A DNA stretch of 64,000 nt from Eublepharis macularius (lineage: Eukaryota; Chordata; Lepidosauria; Squamata; Eublepharidae): NCBI RefSeq assembly GCF_028583425.1, contig NC_072801.1, positions 62,263,766-62,327,765 of the forward strand, read 5' to 3'. The position numbers and the translations under genes were made by a program. The notes under the pieces were generated by a model. That model saw nothing but the letters and a program-made list of their open reading frames with translations. It was not told where the DNA came from and searched no databases. Positions 29,909-53,024 of the stretch are shown here, piece by piece (position 1 is the first letter of the stretch; every line of letters starts with the position of its first letter).

Positions 29909-30131
29909 TAATAATAATAACAATAATAATATTCAATTTAAATACCACCCTTCAGGACAACTTAACACCCAATCAGAGTGGTTTACAAAGTTTGTTGTTA
30001 TTATCCTCACAATTGCCTGTGAGGAGGGTGGGGCTGAGAGAGCTCCAAAGAGCTGTGACTGACCCAAGGTCACCCAGCTGGTTTCAAGTGGAGGAGTGGA
30101 GGAATCAAACCCAGCTCTCCAGATTAGAGTT
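29909..30131 (-). mobile_element. tRNA-derived SINE (copy 2), lacking its head
   Basis: Same family as 26,425: AATAATAATAACAATAATAA, then CCACCCTTCAGGACAACTTA and GACCCAAGGTCACCCAGCTG. It stops near CCAGATTAGAG, so most of the tRNA-like head is missing. It ends only about 60 bp upstream of the first SHISA7 coding exon's acceptor. Confidence 0.72.
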
Positions 30132-30145
30132 TTGGATTTTTATGA

Positions 30146-42714
<12,569 letters not shown>

Positions 42715-42889
42715 GATGCCCCATTTCCCAGCTCAGGTTGATTAGACTTTCCAAGGCCATATTTCTCAGCTCTTTTCTGCTCCACCCCACCCTTTCTTTG
42801 GTGCTCACCATCTTTTCTTGGGGATTCCCCCCTTTTTTCCTTAAAGCTCTATGGCCTCCATCTTGGTTGATGTCAGGTTTTAGCCTGGT

Positions 42890-44060
42890 CTTTGATAATG
42901 TTACCATCACAGTTCATTGACATCTGAAGATGTCCGGGTGACCAACCAGGTCTTGATAATGTTTGATGTTGAAATTAGCTGTAGCTATTTTGATGACATC
43001 GGTTCATTAGTTTATGTCAATTTGTGATGATGTCAAGGCCTGCATGGTGTCTCAGGGCATCTAGCACACAATCTTGGTCAGTTTCTAAAGATGCTAAGAG
43101 GTCTCAGAGATACACGATGCTGCTGTTTTCTGTGTCTGTTGACACCGCTGCTGTTAAGATCTGATGACACTGAAGCTGAAGTGATTGTCAAAGACCAGGG
43201 TGGATCTCTTGTGGCATCAATAATGTAGCCTTGGAGATAGCTTTGGATAATATCACAATTGCCAGGCCTCATCATAGCTATGGGCTTTGTCTCAGACTTT
43301 TGTATACTGATGACAATACCTGTGGATTCATTATGAAGCCAGCACCCTCTGCTTCTGATACTAAAAGCGCTGTGAGCATTGCCAATCCTTATGGAGGCTC
43401 CATTGACCAACAGACACCATCAGCACCATCAGGGGTGTCAACACTGTGGACTCTGTCGGCTACTGCTGCTGATGTAAGCGCTGTGGGTCTTGTTGACCTC
43501 TGATGTCCTTGCCATCAACATTTGATGGTGCAACACTGTGGACATTTGATGACATCAGCAATGTGTGACTTGTCACTTATAAATAATGTCAATGGAGAGG
43601 AAGGTTTGTCAGGATATTGATTATGATACAGATCTGCAGGCCATTACATCGGACTGATGTATTGTCGACATTTTATGATGTTGGGACAAATCATGTTGAT
43701 ATATGAAGAGGCCTTGTCAACATTTGATCATAGTATGGCCAATCTTGTTGATTAAGGATGTTGTCAAGGTTCCTGTGCCTGTCAGCTTTTGATGATGTCA
43801 GCACAATGGACTCCGCCAGTAGCTACAGATGTCAAAGTAGCCAAGCTTGGCAATGATGTTGACTTTTGGTGACTTCATCACTGTGGGCCTGATCCAGCAT
43901 TGCTTATATCACTGACTGCTGTGAGCTCATCCACTTTGGATGAAGTCACCCCTTTGGGGCTTCATCTACTTTTATGACTGGGATCACCACCTTTGACCTG
44001 GTTCTCATCAGCACCTTCGTAGGAGGTCAGGGCACCTGGCCCTATGAGGTCACGAAGACC
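42890..44060 (+). repeat. Cryptic TGATG / GATGTCA repeat stretch
   Basis: About twenty scattered words such as TTTGATGATGTCA, TTGATGACATC, GATGTTG and their overlaps, irregularly spaced by 20-80 bp, with intervening unique sequence. It looks like a heavily decayed minisatellite with a core near TTTGATGATGTCAGCA. It lies in the predicted SHISA7 3' UTR. Confidence 0.65.
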
Positions 44061-44654
44061 TTCTGATTACATGATCAAATGCTTTGCCCATGCAGTGGCA
44101 AAGAAGAGAGCCGCCCTCCCTGCCCCTTCTTTACAAATGCTCAAGGATAAAAATGATGGGAAATGGTGGCCATCTTGTCTTGTGGCATCCTGAACTGAGT
44201 TTGGCTAGAGTAGGAAGTGCAGTTAGTGGTGTTTCACCCCACTCTGCCCTCCGCCATTCTCATACCATCCTTATTTTACAACCTTGCCATGCCTCTGCCC
44301 ATAAGGGATATAGGGCAGGGGTAGGTCCACCCCCTGTACATATCTTTATATATCAATGGCATTCTCTTTCTCTTTTTTTCTAGTGCTTTTTATTTACCTC
44401 CCTAGTACTTGGGGGGAGGGTTTGACCCTCAAGCCCTAAGCCCTTCTTCTTGTTCATGTGAGTGTAGTTTAAGCAAGACTTGAGTTTTTTCAAACACTAT
44501 TATCACAAACTCTGCTCTCAAAAATTTCATCCCATTTTCTTCCTCTGTAAAGCTCTGTTCCTTTGGAACTACAAACAAGAGAGAGAGAAGAGTATAGTAT
44601 GCCCAACTTTTAATGAGACAGGGCATTGCTTTAAGAAACAAAATTAAAAGTGAG

Positions 44655-44660
44655 AATAAA
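44655..44660 (+). terminator. Candidate SHISA7 polyadenylation signal
   Basis: AATAAA in an A/T-rich context, about 1.94 kb after the stop codon. A further AATAAA occurs near 45,604, so a longer form is possible. Confidence 0.5.
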
Positions 44661-44680
44661 AAATATTTTTGAAAATGAAG

Positions 44681-46764
44681 GGTTTTTTTTAATAGTTTCC
44701 TACCTAAACCTAAATTTCTTCCTTGATTTTTTTCTAAGGTAAAAGAAGTCTACTTGGATGCAAATTTTGTTTCTAGGTATGACTTTATTTAATTTAATTT
44801 ATTTAATTTAAACTTTCCCTAGTCCTAAGTATATTGAGATCTTGAAGTTACACAATGATTTAAATCACTACTGCAGTTTTCTGATCAGAACCACAGGGAC
44901 AAATCCATAGTAATTTGTGGGTTTGGTAAATTTTCATTGCTGTGAATGACATATTCAATTTGCCTCCCTGCAAATGTATTTAATCACTTTGTCCTATTTC
45001 CTCCCACTGATGGACCTTTGCAAAGGAAACAGATTATTTTGTTTTCTTTGAAAATTTACTGGAAAATATTTTTAAAATAACAAGTTTGGCAGGGAAAATG
45101 ATTTTTGTTTTCTATTAGCTTTTTCTCTGCTGCGGGGGGAGAGACAGTTTGTACAAGCTATATTTGAAATACTGAATTTGTATTTGAAAATTTGTATACC
45201 TCAAGTTTCATAAACGCTGGAGTTTGACAATGGAATTTCAGTGGAAAGATTCAAATTATAACAACCATGTTCAGGATGGCAAGTCCAAGAACGTTGCTGC
45301 CAAGACTGGAAATTAATTAGATAACTGAAGCTTTTAGAAATGTTTATGTGACCATTTCAAATTTCATCATGCGTTTTTTTGTTTGAGCACTTAATTTTTG
45401 CCTGCTTCATTTTCCACACACAAATGTTCTTGTTAAATGAATTTAGTTTTCTCTTTTGCTACTGTGACAGTTTTAGGGATTAGAGGTTGTTACCCCTTTG
45501 GGGAAAAGATTCTCCTATCCTCTGTCCTCCTATTTTCCTCAAGCCATCCCTATGCAGCTTGCTCCTTCATCCTGACTGCAGTTCAGGTCTCTGCCATTAT
45601 CTCAATAAATAGTTCCTTGGAAAAGGCAGATAACAACCTTTTGCCATCCAAAGTCAACTTTTGCTTACATTCCTACCTTCTGTTCCCATACCTTATATTT
45701 GCTCCTCAGCAAACTCATATCAAGGGCTAATGACCTTTCTTTTTCAGGGTCAGATGGGTGATGTTTTTCCTTCCTGAACTTCTCAATGCAAAACCTTGAG
45801 GAAGGGAATGGTGGGGAGTCGGGGACTTCTTTCAAAACACAGAGAGAAGTACTTCATGGGTGGATTTTGGAAAGGGGCATTTGTGGTGGGGAAATAAGTG
45901 AGGATTTGTACCCAGAGACAGTTTTGAGAGCATGATCTAGGCCTGATCAGAACAATTCATTTTGTTGCCTGTTAATATAGGACAGAAGGCCTACTTCTGG
46001 CCTTCCATCCTGATCACAATTCAACATTATGCCAAACACTAGTTTGCGTTGACCATAGTTTAGAGTCCAAACCATTGTTTGAACTTTCAAACATACAGGC
46101 GCTATAGGTTTAAAGCTGCCAGTATGCTTTCAATCTGCTTGGCAATTCATTTTCTAGGTCCAGTGCTGTTCAGAGGTAGAGCAAGGGCCACAATGATGGT
46201 TTGTCAGTTCAGATGTTTCATCAAAATGTAGTTAGCATGCCAGAAACCTGCCAACCCACCTGAGACCATAGTCGCTAATTTGGGTTTCTTGGTTGATCAC
46301 AATTCAGCCACCACTCTATTCCATTTGTCGATTTTTATCATGCCAAACTATAGTCTGCTGTCCTGCGTGATGTCTAAACTGAGCCACTGAGTCACTTATG
46401 GGCCTCTTTATATGTTACAAACACCTCATGTTTGTTGAGTGACGACACTGAAGCAGACTTCAATGGGGAAGGGGTTTGTCTATCCCAGAATCATGTGTGC
46501 CCCTTTCCCCTTTATTCACCAGGGATCTTGGGCAGAAGCAACTGGAGCCTTACCTCTGCACTGTTTTCTCCTGAAGGGCCCCGTGAATCCACTGCTGGCT
46601 CTATTGACCAACTTACATGCAGCCATATAAATACTGTGATTTCACAAATGGATCCAATAGTGGCTCCATGGGGAGCTTTAAGAAAGAGAAAACCGTGCAG
46701 AGGGGAAAGATGCAGTCTCTTCTGCCCACACATCCGTGAAGAGAATGGGGCACATATAATGGGG
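44681..46764. other. Intergenic DNA, no recognised gene
   Basis: No exon or clear repeat identified. Words of the CCAAACTATAG / CATAGTTTAG type near 46,060 and 46,350 hint at a decayed inverted-repeat element. Confidence 0.5.
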
Positions 46765-46960
46765 TAGGGTTACTAACCACAAGGCAGGACTGGAGTTCTC
46801 CAAGAATTCCAATTGATCTCCAGATTACAGAGATTGGTTCCCTCTTGAGGAAATGGTAGCTTCGGAGGGCAGACCACAAAGCATTGCATTCCCTCTGAGG
46901 GAGGTCTCCTTCCTCGGATTCCTCCCTCTTCAGGCACCTCCCCCAGAGGTGGCAACCTTA
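46765..46960. mobile_element. TAGGGTTGCC-family hAT element
   Basis: Starts TAGGGTTACTAACCACAAGG, ends GAGGTGGCAACCTTA, with internal GATCTCCAGATTACAGAGAT. Decayed. About 60 bp from the next copy, which is in the opposite orientation. Confidence 0.7.
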
Positions 46961-47019
46961 AATCTGGGAAACACAAAACTCCAATGGGAGTTCAAAGTAT
47001 TTGTGTCATCACTCAGCAA

Positions 47020-47223
47020 TAGGGTTGCCAGGTCCAGGTTGGGAAATTCCTGGAGATTGGGTGGGGGGGTGGAGCCTGGAGGGTGGGGTTTTGGAGGGGA
47101 GGGGCCTCAGAATGGTATAATGTCATAGAGTCCACCCTCCAAAGCAGCCATTTTCTCTGTCATGTGGAGATCAGTTGTAATTCCAGGAGCTCTCCAGCCA
47201 CCACCAGGAGGCTGGCAACCCTA
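47020..47223. mobile_element. TAGGGTTGCC-family hAT element, best copy
   Basis: 204 bp with inverted ends TAGGGTTGCCAG and CTGGCAACCCTA, and a perfect 8-bp target duplication CTCAGCAA (47,012-47,019 and 47,224-47,231). Eight-bp duplications are the hAT hallmark. This copy defines the ends for the decayed relatives in the window. No coding capacity. Confidence 0.92.
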
Positions 47224-47231
47224 CTCAGCAA

Positions 47232-48424
47232 ACACAAGGATTTTGTACCATGAAAAAAGGCCCTGTTATGGAACCCCTGCACCTTCCATAGGATTCTGGA
47301 ATGTGTTTTAACTTCCTGTGCGTTCCTGGCATGCTGAGCCCTCACCACTACTCTGTGTGAATTAAAAACGCAACCTAAAACATATTAAATGCTTGTTGTA
47401 GTGCATGATGTAGTGGTGGACAAGCAAGTTGTCTTTAAATTTTCCTTCTCGTTGAGGATCACCCTCATATGTGTCTACGCAGTCCCTGGAACCCCATTTC
47501 AAAACCACTGGTCTTCAGTTTACTTCAGTTTATCTGCCTTGGTATCCTGTCAAAGAACCTGAGGAACTTTAGTTCTGCAAAGAACTTGGGGGTTTCTGGC
47601 AAAGACTTTTCAGTGCCCTCCTAAAATTTTGGAGGAAGCAATAACAGTTAAATTGAGTTTCAGTCCCATTTGTAGTATAGTTGGACCCTGTACAGTTACC
47701 ATGGTTGCAGGTAGCCAGACTCAGGCCAGTATTTATATAGACAGGCATACTTTATCATGAACACAGGCAGATGGCCAAGTTCTTTGGATCAGGTTGAGTT
47801 GGGCTACTACACAAGAAGCAGAAGCGATGGTGAAACACCAGGTCTTCAAAACCTTACTGATCTGACACTGGGACTTTTATTTAAGGTTTGTAGCCTATTA
47901 GAAGGCCTAGATGAAGGCCAGTGAGAATATGAAGAAACTCATTTGGCAAATGATGGGCTTTTAAAAGGCGGGAAGGTCTTCAGTCTTTCTCGATCTCCTG
48001 GGATAGATCAAAGAAAGCTCCAGAGGCCCAAATGTCTCAAATATGTGGCTAGCTTTCACTATTATGTTTGAAGTAAACAGGTGCATTGTTGGAAATTGCA
48101 CTATTGTTTAAAGATTCACGAAAACATCACGGATCAAGTATTTTTTTCTATTTCCCTTCTAGAAAACAGATCTATTTTGAAGAGAAAACAGGTTCTCAGA
48201 GCCCCTTTCCTGAGGTTCCAAGCCATTCTTTGAAGTTTTGGAAGCCTGTGCACCTGTGACGTTAAGATCTTACAAACTCCTGGGCACAGAGTTGCACTTC
48301 TCCAAGAGGGTCAGCTGTGAGATACTTGGTTGAGCTGGGGACTACAGCAATTAATGTGAAGAGAAGATAGGGAAAAGTAGAGTTTCTGGTAGGAATAACG
48401 TCTACTTAAGTGGCTAAGCCCCAC
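47232..48424. other. Intergenic DNA, nothing recognised
   Basis: No gene or clear repeat identified. Confidence 0.55.
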
Positions 48425-48513
48425 TGAGTCCCCTCCCCTCCCCAAACTCCACCCTCTTTAGGTCCCCCCCACCAAATCTCCGGGAATTCCCCAACCTGGA
48501 CCTGGCAACCCTA
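48425..48513. mobile_element. Fragment of TAGGGTTGCC-family hAT
   Basis: CCCCTCCCCAAACTCCACCC through CCTGGCAACCCTA, the right end of the family only. Confidence 0.7.
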
Positions 48514-48926
48514 GTGGGTCAGTGAGTGAGTGAACATATGCTTAAGTATGCTGGATATTCTTATCTAACATTTCCTCAAAAGCTTTCAGACTATGTTAGA
48601 GTAGACATGTCATCAAAACTATACCTGTACTGACCTAGACCATGTTTAAAATGACTTAGCTGTCATTTTAACTTAACTTTTCCTTCCTGAAAAAAAATCC
48701 TGCAAAGTCTAGTTGGGGAAGCTGCAGAAATGTCAGAGGACTCTTCACACAACTCTAAGTTTCAGAAAAGCACAGGAGAAAGGCATGATCCTAGAGAACG
48801 TTGTGCCTCCTGTAAGAGGTGTTTGGGTCACCCTGGGAAGGCCTTTTCTCTGTGAGAGTCAAGAATTTAGAAGAATGTGCCATGTCATGGGAGGCCATTT
48901 TGTGTTTGTGTGAATGGGTGTATGAG

Positions 48927-49656
48927 TAGAGATGGGCACGAACAGCAATACGACCAAAAAAAGCCACAAACAGCCCAATCTGCTGTTCGCGAACAAGCTG
49001 TTCGTGAGGCCCCATTCCAAACGAACAGGTGGTCGTTGCAAGCCTCGTTCGTTGCTGTTCGTCAGGCCAGACAGTCTGGCACCTGCAATCAATTCCCTTG
49101 GCAACTTAGGCAGGGAGTGTCTGAACTCTGCCTGAACTCCTGCTGTTGCCCTGGAAACCCCAATTTAAGCCCATTTTAGCTTGATAGGCAGGTCTTCCTT
49201 TCAAGTGTGGAGCTCCAAATTTGTTACAAGGGAGCAAAGACCAGGGGGGAGGGGGGCTCCCAGCTCTGGCTTTGCAGACAGTGGAGAGGGAGAGAGAGTT
49301 GCTGTTGGCATTTTGATAGAGAGAGTTCATTGGAGCTTGAATTTTCTTTGTGTTTGGTGGGATAGGGATCTACCCCTTCAGGTTCTAGGGCTGCTGCCAG
49401 GCTCTGGGGCCAAGCTATTATTTATTATTGGTACCTTTCCTGGTGTCTGCTCAGGTCAGGTTTCTGGGAGTGGTGCAGTAGGGATCTTGACCAAACCTGG
49501 ATAATGGCTGGAGGAGAGCCTGCTGGCCCCCACCAATATCCAACCATGAACATGTTCATGAACAGGTCATGCTCGTAAGTGTTCGTGAGTTCCTGTTTGT
49601 GGATGGCAACAACAAACATCATGTTCCTTTTTTTTTTTTGTTCGTGCCCATCTCTA
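48927..49656. mobile_element. Non-autonomous hAT element (730 bp)
   Basis: Inverted ends TAGAGATGGGCACGAACA and GTTCGTGCCCATCTCTA. A perfect 8-bp duplication TGTATGAG lies at 48,919-48,926 and 49,657-49,664. The first and last 120 bp are rich in the words GTTCG/CGAAC, so subterminal repeats are present. No transposase frame. Confidence 0.92.
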
Positions 49657-49664
49657 TGTATGAG

Positions 49665-52047
49665 ATCAGTGGCCATGGCTCTGGCTACAACATTTATGTT
49701 AATAATCACTAGAAGAATGTATATGTGAGGATGATGTAATTGTTCAGGGTGTGTGACATGGGTACAATTATTTGTTGTGGGAATGTTTGGGAAACAGTTA
49801 ATATAAGCATTTTTGTTACAAGCATATGTGAGGCAAATGTGTGAAAGCAAGAATAATGATAATGTATGTTTTTGTTACTGCAAAGACTGCTTCCTATTTT
49901 ACTCCTTGTTCCAGCTAGCATTTATTACTCTGTTCCCCAAACAAGCTGGTCAAACAGACTTTCCCTCCACCATCTTAGGCCCAGTGTAGTATTCTTTTTT
50001 CCCCCCAATGGTCTTTTTGTGATGTGGTGAAAACCTGGAAAATGCCTAGTATTGTTATGGGAAGAATCCTCTTCTAGAATCTATCTCCTTTCTGAGATTG
50101 CTTCTTTAGTGCAATCCTTTCTTCTAGAGTTCACTGGAATTTATTTTTTTCAGTTTAAAATTTAGTTGTAATCTCTGTTTCTCTAAAGCCAGTTTCATCC
50201 TTTTAGAGGTGTGTTGGAAATTTCATACTTCTGGAGATGATCTGGTTCTTCACTTTTGTATCATTGAACATATCCTTATCAAACTGTTGTTAGGTAACTC
50301 TTTCTCCTTCTAGAAATGATCCCCCTCATTGTGGAACTGAGATCGATAGTCTCTCCCTCTGGAATGGAACTAGATAGTTTCTCCTAACGGGCCCTTCCTT
50401 TTTTGAACTGGGTTAAAATATTGCTTCTATAGATTGGTTTGTTACATCCCTCCTTCTGGAGTTGGGTTGATTTTCCTGCCCTTTCGGGTTGGGTTGAACC
50501 ACATTCTTCTACTTCCACTGGCAGGCTGAGGGATCTTTCGTTCTGCGATAAAGTTCTGGAGAACTTCCATTGCCTGCTGGCATGCATATTCTTCAACAGG
50601 TGTGATTTTGGATAGGCTTTCTGTTTTAGTTTGACTTTTTTTTAATAGAAGAGAAAGAAGAAATGTGTATTATATGTGTATATTTTGAACAGACACTGTT
50701 TGAGGGTCACTGATGTCTCTTTCTCTCTTATACCATGAGACAAAACATTAAAATAAGCCATAAACATTGTCATACCAGCAAACCCAGAATGGGGAGCATC
50801 AGGTACTCCTCCTATCCCATCTGTGGGATGAGATAGATTTAATCAGGGGTGGGCTTAAAGGTATGCGTCTGACCCCCCAAAAAGTTGTGTGCAATTCCAG
50901 ACAGGAATGTTTGTGTGCTGGATCTTTCTGTAGCACATTTCTCAACTCACAAATATTAAAATGTGGGAGAAGAAGCTTTTCAATCAATTTTTTCCCCTCC
51001 ATGGAGATAATATCTGCGTAAGAAAGTAGACATTTACAGTAATGTGGGAACGACAGAATTCTAGTGAAGTTCTCAATTAGCATGCTCAGTATGCCAAAAA
51101 AAATTGTCCTGTACTTCTAACAATGCAGAACAGAAATTATTCAGGGATAAGAAAATAGTAATATGTGAAGCTCACAGTGACCTTCAGAATAAAAGGCAAT
51201 TAAGTGAAGCCATATCCAAGAAACACTTGACAAACAGATGAGAGACCCTGCAGTGCCGTGGAGAACTGGCAGGCAGCATTATAAAATGGTGTCCTGTATT
51301 AGATGTTTTGTACATGAGACACCTGAGAGTTAACATGAAAAATCTGGCCTAGAAAGTCTGCCCAGGTCTATGTGATTCGGACCTGTGAGAGGTCTCCAGT
51401 TACACAATAAACCAATTACAAGGTAAATGGGTGTAGCATAGTGGCTAAAAAAATGAGCTATGCTCCTGGAAATAGCAAGTTCTGTTTTAATCTGAGCTAC
51501 AAACATAGTGGCATTGGTATGCAACTTTGTCACCTTCACCCTCCCCTTCCCCCCATAATATTGGCCTGCCTCTCAAGGCTGTTGTAAAAGTGACAACAAG
51601 ATTACATATGTGAACACTGAATGCCAAGTATTGTTGTTAGTACATAGCAGACATACATTTCAATCTGCTTTCTCATTAATTTTATTCTACCAGTATTTAT
51701 TACAGGACCTTTGAAAATTTCCATCTGAAATCACTTTTGATTAATGTTCCCAAATATTTTCTTCAGCCTCTCCTTCCTTCTCCTCTAATGCAGCAACCCT
51801 GCTTTACTTTTGCTCTCGTTCTGGAAACCGTTTTCCACTATGAACAGCAAATTTGCTACCTTTTGGGTTGGAAACTTCTAATCCTGACTGAGGAAGCTTT
51901 GGATAGTGGCCATGGCCTTCAGCCTCTTAACTGTGATGATGAAAATAAAATTTGAATGAGAACAACAAAGTTTCATGGGCCAAACTACACATAACAGGGA
52001 GTTTTGAATCCCCCCCCCTTTTAAAGGGAAAAAAACCCAGACTTAGG
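49665..52047. other. Intergenic DNA with a SINE fragment
   Basis: No gene recognised. A region near 51,428-51,640 (GGGTGTAGCATAGTGGCTAA, then CTCAAGGCTGTTGTAAAAGT) looks like a decayed tRNA-derived SINE on the + strand. Confidence 0.45.
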
Positions 52048-53024
52048 CCGAATCCACACTCACTCACCATCCGCTTATCTTGCGCAGTCGTGGCAATCGG
52101 GTTCATTCCACTACCATGCTGTGCATCATCACATTCACCCTTCCAGTGCATCTTCATGGCGCAATCATTTCTCCACACGCCACTGAGTAAAGCGTTCCAT
52201 CCTCTGCCGTCAAAATTGACGGCGCACGTCACTTCCCCTTTTTTTTTAAAAAAAGGGTCAATTTTCCGGTATACCGATATTCTGACTTTTAAGAAATAGC
52301 AATGTAGCCTCCCCCTCATCTTTGATTGGCTCATTTTTTTGCTCGTCACAGACCACTTTCTAACAATTGGCTGGTTGATATGGCGGGCAAATTTGAAATT
52401 AGATTGTCACATTAAAGGCATTGTCCGGAAATTCTGCTGCTCCGAGTGGTTTTCTGCTTTTAGTAGTTAACAATATGGATGCTCAGAGTGTGATATTTGT
52501 GATGATGGCTCAGATTGTGATTGGCATGCTTCGCAGCACAGCCACGCGACACCACGAGATGATGCATTCTGTCTTTCGCACATGGCAGAATCTCCCACCT
52601 GCGTCCTAAGCTTTCAGGAATATTTTTGTTTTCCGCACCTGCTGTTTACTGGAGACAATCGTTGTGGGAAATACAGGATTGCTTGGCTTGGCTCCTCGCG
52701 CTCTTAAAAATGGCGGGACACAGTAGGGAAACGGTTCCTGTGTGACATGCTCATGCTCCGGTGACTGTTTCTTTTCCCGCGCAAACCGCTGCTCACTACA
52801 GTTGGTTTACTGGTATACCGACCTTTCTGCACTGTGCAAAAAAAAAAAAAAAAGGCAGGGAGAAAACGGATTTCCACCACTATCATGTGGTTTGGAAGGA
52901 AGGCGCAATTGTGGTGCGGTGATGGCGGGGAACACGTGGAATGGGAAAGCGTGTGAGTATCTGCATGAACAGCGCACCGCTTGCAAAAAAGGCGTGCAAA
53001 CAAAAAGGAAGTGTGGATTCGGCC
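52048..53024. mobile_element. Harbinger-like non-autonomous element (977 bp)
   Basis: Inverted ends GGCCGAATCCACACTC and GTGTGGATTCGGCC. TTA flanks both sides (52,045-52,047 and 53,025-53,027), the TWA-type 3-bp duplication of PIF/Harbinger. The ends resemble those of the palindromic MITEs at 35,795 and 41,696 (GGCCG...TCCACAC). An open frame at 52,473-52,609 (MDAQSVIFVMMAQIVIGMLR) may be a remnant of a parental protein; not identified. Confidence 0.85.

Larger units (their letters stand above)
42715..44680 (+). other. SHISA7: SHISA7 3' UTR (predicted)
   Basis: About 1.95 kb from the stop codon to just past AATAAA at 44,655-44,660, the first good polyadenylation signal. No coding exon is recognised. 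The middle part is the TGATG-rich stretch listed separately. Confidence 0.6.

Noticed and set aside
43231-43503. 90-residue open frame downstream of the SHISA7 stop
   Set aside because: Lies in the predicted 3' UTR within the TGATG-rich stretch, with no domain and no splice support.
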